DNA of 64,000 nucleotides. Origin: Flammula alnicola. Its lineage: Eukaryota; Basidiomycota; Agaricomycetes; Agaricales; Strophariaceae. Below are positions 23,700 to 34,078 of the stretch, in pieces; position 1 is the stretch's first letter; every line of letters starts with the position of its first letter. The stretch lies in the NCBI GenBank assembly GCA_015499995.1, contig JADNRV010000037.1, positions 1 through 64,000 on the forward strand, read 5' to 3'. Made by a program: the position numbers and the translations under genes. The notes below the pieces were generated by a model, which saw only the letters and a program-made list of their open reading frames with translations, was not told the origin of the DNA and ran no database searches.

Positions 23700-25202
23700 A
23701 TGACCAACCAGACCATCGAGAAACCCCCTTCAATACCCAGCAGACCTTCAGGAATCAAGACGGTTCTCGCTTACACAGGAATACCCCCTTCATGGCTTGA
23801 CAAACGGCCCAAACTCCCTTCGAGGAATTGGCTTATATTCCTTTCTGTCACTTCCTCTGTTGTTGGCTTATACATCTACGACCGTCGAGAATGCAAAAAT
23901 ATTCGTCAATCATATATCGACAGAGTTAAGCATCTGGCAGAGGTTCCTATAGACCCGTTTGAGGCTCCTCGCAGAGTGACTGTCTACGGCGCTAAATGGC
24001 CAGCGGATGAGGACTACGACCAAAGTATCAAGTACTTCCGGAAGTACGTCAAGGTCGGGGCAGATGCTCCTCTATCGCGTGTACATTCGCTAACTTTGCA
24101 TATAGCCTATTCTCGTGGCGGCTGCTGTCGACTACGAAATGATCCCGGGCAAACGACACGGTGACATCGCGAAACGCGTCGCGGAAGACGTTCGCATTCG
24201 GAGGCGCCTCGCCGTAGGACTTGATCAGGACCACGAAGCCAAAAAGATACTTCCCACCTACAAGCCTCTCGCTGAAAGAGAAAAGCGCGATCTCGAAGGT
24301 GGCGTCATCATTATCGGACGCCCAACATTAAAGGAATATATGGCTGGACTTCGGAAGGGCTGGATGCGAGGTCTCGAGAAAATCGATGCCGATGAAGAGT
24401 TATCTCGCGTCTTGGAGAATGATACTTACTTCGATGAACCCGATGAACCTGAAGACTTCGGCGAAGATGCATCTCCAGATTCTCGACAAGCACCGTTATC
24501 CCCTCAATCATCTCCTGTGTTTTCTCCTCTGCAAATCCGCCCACCTCTACCAACGACGCCGTCATCGAACAATAATTCTTCTTCAAGCCCACCTTCCGCT
24601 TACCTCCTTTACCTCCACTTCTACTTGTGCCGTTCACAAACTACATCGGCATAAGTCAGATTCCTCTTATGATTTGGGGTTTCTTCAACCAAAGAAACAA
24701 AGTTCGTGCTGGTGCAGAGTCTGCTTACCGCCTAGTCATGAGCAATACTAGGCCTATAGAAGTTCCCGAGACTCTAACAGATACCGTGTCTCCCACCGAC
24801 GACACTTCTGGTGAGGCGCATGCACCGGCCCAGGGCGACCTGGACTTCAACAAAGAAGTTGAAGGATATTACAAAAAATCTTTGGATAAATTCCCTGAAG
24901 ACGTCGAAAAGATTAGACAAAAGTACTACGAGGCTCTTCCTGCAAAATTGGCCACCGCTCGGGAGCTTGCTCGAGGTAGTCGTGAACCCACTAAACAAGA
25001 GCTCGAGAACCCTCCTCCAACAGAAGTCGAACTTCGGGCCGAAAGACTCAAGAAAGAGCGAAGGTGGCGGGACGATGTAGAGGGCTGGGATATCATTAAA
25101 CCATCCAGCAACGTGGCATGGGACGAACGGTTTAGAAGTGCTTTGCGAGTCTTCGTCGATCATGAAGACGAGAGTGATGCTGGGCCCTCGGAAACTTCTT
25201 AA
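23700..25202 (+). CDS. TIM54: TIM54, mitochondrial inner-membrane TIM22 complex subunit
   Basis: Subunit of the carrier-protein import machinery (TIM22 complex) of the mitochondrial inner membrane. Family features: AYTGIPPSWLDKRPKLPSRN followed by the single TM segment WLIFLSVTSSVVGLYIY, then a large intermembrane-space domain with RVTVYGAKWPADEDYDQSIK, PILVAAAVDYEMIPGKRHGD, NYIGISQIPLMIWGFFNQR and GAESAYRLVM. It ends AGPSETS. One intron before PILVAAA is clear. Between about 24517 and 24590 the frame changes; a 71-nt GT-AG interval (24517-24587) resolves it, otherwise one base is missing in a Ser/Pro-rich linker. The start is the ATG at 23700 (MTNQTIEKPPS). Confidence 0.87.
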
Positions 25203-25319
25203 TTTGCTGTCGAGCATTTTTATTTGCCAACATTAATGTAGTTCACTCTCTGCTCCATAATATAACACGGAGAATATAATATGACAGGGCAAGCAAAGTC
25301 CGTATAGAAAAGCAAAAGC

Positions 25320-28300
25320 CTACAATATGTCAACGGAACCGCTCTGTAGCCAAGCGTCCAATTCTGCAAATTCGTCATCAGCATCACCAGGGTTCTGCAT
25401 CATACTGATCTCTGGCTCGTCTACAGTCCTGTTCTGAGAACCGCTGGTCCCTGCTTGGAAAAGGGTGATAGAGCCTACTAAGTTTGCTGAGGATGAACTT
25501 TCCAACGGTCGAGACTTGGCAGGCACTTTTAATCTTCCTATAGTCGCGACGGGGGTTCCTCGTTCTTCCGGCCTTTTCTTCTTCAGTTGTGGTTTACAAT
25601 CCAGTTTGTAGTTTGAAATCGGCTTCACGGGAGTAACGATTTCTACAGATCCATCAGTGTCTGATATGTCCAAGAATAAGGCGTCCTTTGAAGTCTTCGC
25701 AATCTGCACGCCAAAGCCTTTAAATTACGACCATTTCATGGGATGGTAATCAGACTCACCGTATTTGATTGATCATGCTTCGATCGCTTCTTAGGGCGAT
25801 AGTTGTTTTCCCTGCCTCTATCCGGTAAAGAATGATGGACTGGTTTCTCTGAAAAAAACAAACAAACAAGACCATCAATTACGGGGCGACGGTAGATTTC
25901 AAGGCGACGGTAGTGGGTACCTGATCTTTCTTGATTTTGTGAAGTTGTCGCAATTGGTACAATGGCTTCAGGAAGATCGTCGGAATCACTGTAGGTTTCA
26001 GGGAAATCCGCAGGAGAACAAATAAGTTCAGGATCAGCGAGCTCCGTAAAAGATATGTTGTATTCGATAGGAGGTCGACGCCCGCGCTTCGGTGGACGAG
26101 GAGATTCTAATTTCAGTCTTTTCCCTTCATCGAGCTGGAGATTTTGAGCCACTTGTGCACGTTCATGGATCGAGTCCAAGTCTCGAAGGTTCTTTTTCTC
26201 TTTCTGCGTAGCCGCAGATATAGTTGATGGAACATGAAGTCTCTGGACGCTCGAGGTTTTGACTGTCGAAGCAACCTTAACGGCACTTTCCTGGGGTTTT
26301 TGTGGTTTTCTTTTCTCCGTTAGACCTTCCCGGCAGCTGGGCACCATCGTCAACTAGTTGAACGAAATTGTCCCTCATTTTGCTTACCATAGGTGTCGAC
26401 ATTTGCTTTTGTCTTTGCAAGGATGGTTGCACTCATATTGTCCGTCAGAAACGGTCTTGATCTCAGATTTCTTCAGCGGATTCTTGAATGCGGAGCCTTG
26501 GTGGCCATTAGTTATATCTTTTTTACTGGCTTTTTCGGCTGAATCTAGGAGGAACTCTAAGGTTAGATGAAGAATGAAGAAAGGTAGAAAGATCTGATTT
26601 TCACCTTCAATATTATCTGTTTGCGGATGTTCAATGGCGCTCCCGCTGTCCAGAGTCATATTCCAAAAGTCGGGATCGTCTTCGAGTCCAATGAGATCCA
26701 TATCCTGGAACAAAAATGTTAAATATCAACGTGGGCTGTGCGGCGGAACACTTACCACCGAGGATAGGGGACGTGTATCCAATACGGGGTATTCGCGCGG
26801 TGGAACATTGGGTTTATACACATGCTGCGAAGCGACTCCAGCGATATTTTCCTGTAATTTCTGACTTTAAGTGATAGAGATATGGTAACTCATACTTCTA
26901 CTCACAGGCGTTATGATGACAATTATGGACTGGCTTGGCTTCTTCAATTCCGCCGTCACGTCAAAAGATTTCCCGCTTTTTAGGGCTTTGGTTCTAGCAA
27001 TAGGCAACTTTCAGCTAAATGCATGACTTGTCAAGAACGTTAACTCACGGAATACGGCGAAGATCGATTAGATCCAGATCAGAGGTCAGTGTCAGTACTG
27101 CTGTCATCTGAAAGGAGCGTGTGCGTTGCTTTTTTGGCTTGACAGAATTCGTTGTTTTATCTTCCATCAAGGCGCATTCAATAAGGAGGTCGACCTGGAC
27201 CGGGTTCTTCCCACCGTCGGATTGTATCCTTGTTTCCTTGATGTTGAGGATGTATTGGGGCATGTCTGCAACAGATGCAAGAACATCCAGGCCGAAAGGA
27301 GGTCGTCGATTGAGCAACTATATGATCAATCAACAGCTTAATAGGTGTGACAAGATGAGAACAGCCTGCCTTACAGTTTCGATTCGTAATGGACTTTGTT
27401 TTCGTAATACGGAGAGCGAAGTGATACCATGCTCGGCCAAAACCTAAGCTAGTCAGTTAACTGTTTCGGACATCCTGAGCGTCTACCTTGATTCTGGAGT
27501 GGGGATAAGTCATGGTTAGCGAACCTTAAATATCTTTCATGACGTTACTCACGATTTTTCCCCGATCTGGACGATTTGCCGTAGGACGATTGCTCGATCC
27601 TCCCAGGCCCTTGCAGAGAGGCATCTGAAGCTGTCGTTGTCATTGAGAAAACGGCCCCGATAAATAGAAGAACTCGGAAATCACAGTTCAAGTCCGTATT
27701 TGATGGTGGTGCCATCTTTCTTCACAACGGCGACATCCAAGACGGCTACGGAGCCCGTTTAGGGATGAAGACACAGTCGATGAAATAATATAAAATTCAC
27801 CTCGAGATACCCTTGCAATGTGCCTAAAGATGGAAAAAGCTTCCATTTGAGGTTGGCTGTCGGGACCCCTGTATTCATTTAAGTTGATACCACCCAAAAC
27901 TGCCTAAATAAATGTAGTTAGTTAGACATACATTACTCTGGCCGATGCAAGCCAACGTGCGACATACCTGTACAAGTAAGAAAGTCTTGTCAGCAGTCTT
28001 CTCTACTTTCTTGACTTCAAAGCGAATGTCGGGGTCTTTCTTCAGCCTAGTAAAGATCTGGGATGGGGGTGAATCCTGAGACATGCAAAAGGGAAGAGGG
28101 TTTTAATGCTGACAGCCTTTTCTGATGCTCTTAGTTTAACGTCCTGGAACCTGTTCGAGAATGACGGTCAATATACACGTCCAAATCACAACAAGACGAA
28201 CTCTTCCGCTCCACAAATTGCTTCCAGCTGTATACTCCCTCCAATTAGCGTGCTCACGGTGAAGATTTTCTAGAACAACCAACTATTTCTCGCAGGTTTG

Positions 28301-31300
28301 CGTGCTCCTCTAAGGCCAGAATAAGATCCATCTGGGAGTAATTATATGAATATTTAAAGCACAAACATATACGTATCAGGTACTCACAGTTGTCCGGCGA
28401 ATGTAATACTGGATAAAGTTTGACCATTAATCAGAGGGTAATTCTAATAGCATGACAAAAAAAGCCGTACCTTGCTCATGATCTCCCCATATTGAGTAGA
28501 GCTCAGTTTTCCTCTGTCCTTACCATGCTCAACATGTTCGATGAGTTGCGTGTTCTTCAGCTGAGCGATACTGTCCATGATAACATAGTCAACACCTTGG
28601 TGGGTCTCATTATTGTTGTCTCCAGCTCCCAGGGCATAGAAGCTGGGGTTTCGCTGTATTCTTTGGTAGAGGAATGAGCTGCGAAGCCATGTTTTTGCCG
28701 ATTCGACGTCATTGATGGTTCCAAGTCCAATTTCGGAATTCAGATGCTCGGCAAGGTTGAGGTGGAGAGAGCTTTCGAGGACTGTATTTCCTCGCACCAG
28801 AGCTCTGTATTTTTGCTCTAACTCGCTTTCGCACATAATAATAGCGATGCCTTCCTTATCTGAAAGGAATAAATAAGATCCTGCATATCGCAGAATAGTA
28901 TAAGCGAGTACCAAATTGAGGCCGCCCTATGGAGAGTCAAAAATGCGATATCCTAGTAGAACATGACAACTTACAGCTCTGCCCAGCATCTGCATTATGT
29001 CGAGATCGGAATATTCTTTGGATAAATTATTTTGAAATGTTCGTACTCCCTTTATGACGACCATTTGGGCAGCTGGTTGGTCAAGAGCATTGGCGTCATC
29101 TCGTCTCTACATCATGATAAACGTACGCAAATTGACACCAACTGCCAAAGTCTTGAAAGAACTCATCAACAAAGAACTGAGGGAACGAATAATTACGTAC
29201 AGAGGTGGCCACCAAGATGCGCAGAATTTTATTCAGATACAATTGTTCAGTTGCTCTGCGATCCTCCATGGAGAGACCAGCATGGTGAACACCAATTCCA
29301 TACGAAGCGAATTCTGAGAAAAGTGTCAGAAATCAGGCCCGTCATTAGAAGCCAATCTGACATACCATCGAGGCGTTTGTCGGAAAATGTATGTCCAATC
29401 CTGAAAATTCAGCTAACGAGTGAGGGGTTGATTGTAATAAATGAGGGATGAAATAACCTAGGAGGATGAGACCACGGTAAAGAACCTTTTTTGCTTTCGG
29501 TTTCCGTGAACTCCTTCATCAATTGTTCTGCAGTTCCGAACACCCCTGAAGAAGAATCAGTGTCAAGTCAGCCATGTAATTGAAGCAATAAATACCCTTT
29601 CTAGTAGAGCAAAAAATTAGAATAGGTTTGCCGACCGAAAATTGCTTTAAGATCGAGAATAGTTTGTAATCAAGAATTTTTGCGAATTGAAAATCATTTT
29701 GTCCAGTTCGCCGCGGGATGCCAACGACGTGCCTCGTGAGTTGACAGGGTCTATAGTCTTCGCCAAACTGCGGTAACACTGTCGATAGAACGTTGGTGCA
29801 TAGCAAAAGTTGAAAATACCTCAAAAATCTGAGCAGGCTCGGACTTTCCTATCCCGCTTCCAATCCAGCGAGCGACATCCTGGATGTTTGGAACAGTTGC
29901 TGAAACAAGAATGAAACGGATTGAAGAGCCTCGAAGTTTCATTCTCGACGTAACTACTTCAAGGGTGCTCCCACGAGTTTCGTTCAAAATATGAACCTAC
30001 CGAGATCAGATTAGTCAGAAGGTAATCAGAAGACTTTCAAATTATGGGCTAGCGGCTTGCCTCATCCACCAGGAATAACTGGATTTGAGAGAGAATTTGT
30101 TCATGATCATGCCTTCAAAATCCATTGAATGGGATAGAATGTAAGTATGACCGGTGGAGAATCACCAATTTCGAGTCAAACTATCCCATTTCTCGCACTA
30201 GAGATATAGATATCATCAATGAAGCCGGAATCCAATTATTTGTTCAAATCTTACGGTTGTCACTCTAATTCTTGATTATGAGCGAATGAGGAAACAACTA
30301 ACGTAAGAGATACTGACATGATCGTCGCATTCTTCGCATCGCCCCATGCGTTGTTCCCAAAGACGATAGTATCCCCTGTTAATTCACAACCTAAAGCAGT
30401 TAAAGGATCAGAGAGCTTCTAGGATATATGATTACACGAATAGCCACATTTCAACCCAATGGGCTCAAATTTGGTGGCCCAGTCTTGAAATCGTTCGGAG
30501 CATAATGCCTGCAGAGAGGCCTTTCAGTGAGGAAAGCAAAAGTGACGGTGGGTAAAGACCTTGGTTGGAGCAATGTATACGCATTTAACTTGTTTCCCTG
30601 AAGCTTTGCTTCGTTCAAGCATTCGAATTATTCCTAATTCAAAGAGCACTGTCTTTCCGCTACCGGTGGGGGCTAATAAATAAAGGCATTTGAACGAGTT
30701 ATCAATAAATATCCGAGAACACTCAACACCCACCACTGATAACCTATATACGCAAAATTAGTTAAATGTCATAATCTGATCTGAGCTGAAGTTACGAGAT
30801 TTTTATCGCCACCCATGACCTTAATAAAAAGTAAGAGATAATCGAACTCGCATGAAGGAGATCTTACCTCCTCAAAGCTTTTCGACTGGACTGCATTAAA
30901 GACCCCGAATTTGAAGATACCACGATATATGTCAGCTGAAGTTTTGGTCAGCATATAGGCGTCAGTTATGCAATAAACGTGAATTAGGCTGACGCAAGTC
31001 CGATACCGGATGCAGTCTAATTCCATGAGAGTTTCTCGGATTGGGCCCAGGAACATCGATCACATCTTGTTCAAGTTGTGAGTTAACATGTTCAACTGCT
31101 CTATTGCGCTGACTATTAGACATCCTACGAGAGTCTTGTTCCCAACCATGAGGATTTCGGTCATAGTTGTTGCGGTTCGTCATATATGGCGCAGGATCTG
31201 AATCTTTGTTGGAAATAGAGGAAACGTGAAGGTCAAGTTATAAAACACAGAAAAAATGAACGAGCCAGAACTACAGCTCACTGAGAAAGGTGTTATTGCT

Positions 31301-31657
31301 GTAAGACCTTCCCTGAGATGATCTCTGAGAACGGCTTGAATCATCATCTAAATGAGAGCTCATTCTGGCTGGCAGCCTATATGGTTGTTCCTCTTGTGCC
31401 TCGAAATTATAGTAAGGGTGATGATTTATCATCTCATTTTTCGGTAAAGGTGTAGGAGAGGAGACTACGAAACCAAATCGATATCAGTCCATGCTCATGT
31501 CGCGCATATACTCACCAGTATCTTGATAAAAAAAGTCGTCGAGCAGTGGACTTGAGACGACTTGAGGTTGTGGAAACGGGTTGTCTTGTGCTCCATAATA
31601 CGTATCTCCTTCAGATTCATACATCGAGAAAGAGTCCTCATAATATTGGTCGCTCAT
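25320..31657 (-). CDS. MER3: Meiotic DNA helicase MER3/HFM1
   Basis: Ski2-like superfamily-2 helicase that promotes class I crossovers in meiosis by extending recombination intermediates. The helicase core is clear: [17 protein letters not shown], Walker [19 protein letters not shown], the DEVH box split by an intron, [50 protein letters not shown] and QMLGRAG. A winged-helix/Sec63-type region follows ([14 protein letters not shown]...). Near the C-terminus is the HFM1-type Cys/His motif [15 protein letters not shown], then a long disordered tail ending [10 protein letters not shown] (stop at 25320-25322). The N-terminus ([18 protein letters not shown]) is acidic and disordered. More than 20 short introns make it the longest gene here. 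I treat 25.3-31.66 kb as one gene because the frame and MER3 domain order run through. Confidence 0.86.
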
Positions 31658-32142
31658 CCGGAAAAACGATGTGGCTTGTTAGGAGTCAGGATTAACCAAG
31701 GATTAACGCTCGGAAATTAGGGTTGCGGAAAAAACTCCGAATAAGTTCCCAAGTGTAAGTTACAATGTAATTTACATGTAAATTACCTATTTTATGCAAG
31801 TCCAGAAATCGGCCTTGCATTATGATTTTATGCATAAAATTCTCCCACGTGATTTATCTTATGCAGAAAGCTGTCAAAGGAGGAGGTACTGGTTATTATA
31901 CAGGATGAGGCTGAGCACCCGGGAGATACTTTCGAGCTCGGCGAGTGGGTCTAGAGATGTCGGGAGGTGGTTCGAGCACGGTTCGAGCACGGTAACCTTA
32001 TCAGATTACAATTTCTGTAGACAACAGGCGGAGTCACGTGTTTTGGCGTGGGAAAATATAAGCTTGTAAATTACCATGTAAATCGCCTTGCTGCGTAGCA
32101 GAGAGGCTTCTCCCGGTCTAAATTCACTATATAAGGAAGGAC

Positions 32143-32404
32143 TTTTGTCCCATTGTTTGTTTGGTTTGGATGGTTACGTCTTCCTGTCAATCACCACCAA
32201 ATAAAAGTTTGTACCCATTCAACTTGATTTCGAGTTTTGTCCCATTGTTTGTTTGGTTTGCATGGTTACGTCTTCCTGTCAATCACCACCAAATAAAAGT
32301 TTGTACCCATTCAACTTGAATTCGAGTTTTGTCCCATTGTTTGTTTGGTTTGAATGGTTACGTCTCCTTGTCAATCGTCACCAAATATAATTCTTGTTCA
32401 ACTT
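32143..32404 (+). repeat. Three tandem copies of a 92-bp unit
   Basis: Copies begin at 32143, 32235 and 32327 with TTTTGTCCCATTG; each contains GGTTACGTCT, CACCAAATA and (first two) AATAAAAG. The third is shorter and more diverged. A TATA-like CTATATAAG lies 15 bp upstream of the first copy. Confidence 0.92.
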
Positions 32405-32616
32405 GCGTTCTGCACAGTATTGACTGGTGAACGTTTGAACCGCCGATCACATCCAATGATAACGCACGGGAAGCGTTGGCGCTGAAGTTGAGGGTCAACA
32501 ACAGCGGTCCGCACTGGCGAAGCCTCCCGCGAGGGCGAGCATTTTACCTCTGGGGTGTCCAAATTCGAACAAGAGGCAGTGGGAGAATGCGACATAGATG
32601 ACTGCGGCGAATGCAA
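32398..32616 (-). pseudogene. Possible C2H2 zinc-finger gene fragment inside the element
   Basis: The minus-strand frame has a Ser/Pro-rich stretch (SHSPTASCSNLDTPEVKCSP) followed by RFPCVIIGCDRRFKR, which looks like the first half of a C2H2 finger (C-x4-C then basic residues). The His pair is absent and the frame ends within 12 residues. It may be a captured, truncated gene piece. Weak evidence. Confidence 0.25.
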
Positions 32617-32775
32617 CTAGGGGTTGCCAAGTAGATGAGGAAGAAGAAAATTGGTGCGGTAAGGAGGTTGTGAAATTGAGGTTAAAGGTGTTAGAATTAG
32701 AATATTCATGTAGATTCAGCTGGGGAGAGAGGCCTGGGACGCTATGAGCGACGAGATCCAGTTAGTCGATAGAAT

Positions 32776-32877
32776 ATGAAGTTGTTTCTTTGTTCAGCTC
32801 GACCTAGCCCTTCCAAGAAGTGTAAAATGAAGTTGTTTCTTTGTTCAGCTCGACCTAGCCCTTCCAAGAAGTGTAAA
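32776..32877 (+). repeat. 51-bp perfect tandem duplication
   Basis: Unit starting ATGAAGTTGTTTCTTTG at 32776 is repeated at 32827 without interruption. The period is a multiple of three and leaves a minus-strand frame open, but no real gene is evident. Confidence 0.92.
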
Positions 32878-33323
32878 ATCAGTGACACTTTGAAATCATA
32901 ATACCTTCGCCTGTCTTCTCTAAACATAGTTGTCTCTATACATAAGTAGTCTCTGAAATGGTGAGCCTTATCCTTATGACACTTAAGGTGTAACAAATGT
33001 GACTGATGCAGCAAGGCGCTGGAGACGAAGTCGACCTTTTATTACATACATGCCGTCCAAAATTGCGGACTTTGTAAATTACTAGTACATAGTTACATGT
33101 AGGTCGAGGAATAAGTTCCGCAACCCTACTCGGAATGGACCTGGTCCGAATTGGCGTCGCGTCGGTTCACGTGCTTTCAATGCTGTCGTGTGACCGTGAC
33201 AAGCGCGTAAATTAGCGACACAATCTCAACGTTGTTGTTCCTAAATCCATCGACTCGGTCCACCACCATACACATCGACCACCATATACATCATTTTCTT
33301 GGAGAAGCCCCAGATTAATATCA

Positions 33324-33788
33324 ATGGCAACAATTCAGCCGTCTCAGCAGCAAGCGGCGCAGCAGAAGGAAATGGCCCGTAAACTGGAAGAATACATCGA
33401 AAAGTGAGATCCGTCCTACCCCTCATTGTACATCCATCAATTCGATTTTATAGGATTCACTATTCAGATCGATATTCGGACGACGAATTCGAGTATCGTC
33501 ACGTCATCTTACCCAAACAACTGCTGAAGATGGTTCCGAAGGAATACTTCAATCCTGATGACTCTGGCGTTCTTCGCTTGCTCACAGAGCAGGAATGGAG
33601 AGGGATCGGAATCACCCAAAGTCTTGGTTGGGAACATTATGAAGTCCATGGTGAGTGCATTTGTCACGTATGATCATCCGTATTGATTTTTCCCCCTAGC
33701 TCCTGAACCTCATGTGCTGCTCTTCCGACGTGCTAAAAACTTCGTTGCACCAACTCAGCCCAGATTCAAGGATACTAGGCGAAAGTGA
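33324..33788 (+). CDS. CKS1: CKS1, cyclin-dependent kinase regulatory subunit
   Basis: Small CDK-binding adaptor that targets Cdk1 to primed phospho-substrates. Exons 33324-33403, 33454-33650 and 33700-33788 join to give [53 protein letters not shown] and [15 protein letters not shown]. All hallmarks of the CKS fold are present, including the HxPEPHxLLFRR strand and the Trp-containing QSxGWxHY. There is a Gln-rich N-terminal extension ([20 protein letters not shown]). It is divergently placed relative to MER3, with the DNA element between. The stop is TGA at 33786-33788. Confidence 0.96.
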
Positions 33789-34078
33789 TTGTCCACGTCG
33801 TTATTATTCTATGGCACTGTGTGTAGCTCAGCCTTGCTTTCCCTCACTTTCGGTGCTTTTCTCGCAGACCATCGTTTGATTCGCTTTGTATCCCATACAC
33901 TGTTCCTCGCATTTCTCCGCTATTCTATTGTATATCCACTTGCACGTACCCAGTCCACTCTGATTCTCAATAATTCATTCGTTTTTATATATAAATGGAC
34001 ATCTGTAAAGGTCCAAAAAGCAAGACAATACAAACACGTAATGTACAAGTTAGATGATCATAAATATGGGCGACTAGA

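Larger units (their letters stand above)
31717..33128. mobile_element. Non-autonomous hAT-like DNA element (MITE-like), about 1.4 kb
   Basis: Left end TAGGGTTGCGGAA (31718-31730) is repeated inverted at the right end (TTCCGCAACCCTA, 33116-33128). Flanking 8-bp sequences CTCGGAAA (31709-31716) and CTCGGAAT (33129-33136) differ at one base and look like a target-site duplication of hAT size. No transposase-like ORF lies inside. Subterminal motifs of the form TGTAAATTAC recur near both ends (about 31770-31787 and 33070-33085) and at about 32066. The interior holds tandem repeats and a gene fragment. The class (hAT) is inferred from TSD length only; an alternative reading as an LTR remnant is weighed below. 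Confidence 0.6.

Noticed and set aside
31754..32404. Solo LTR as the sole explanation for the repeat region
   Set aside because: Inverted ends with 8-bp flanking repeats extend well beyond it on both sides, and no clear TG...CA ends with a 5-bp duplication were found; kept only as a nested possibility.
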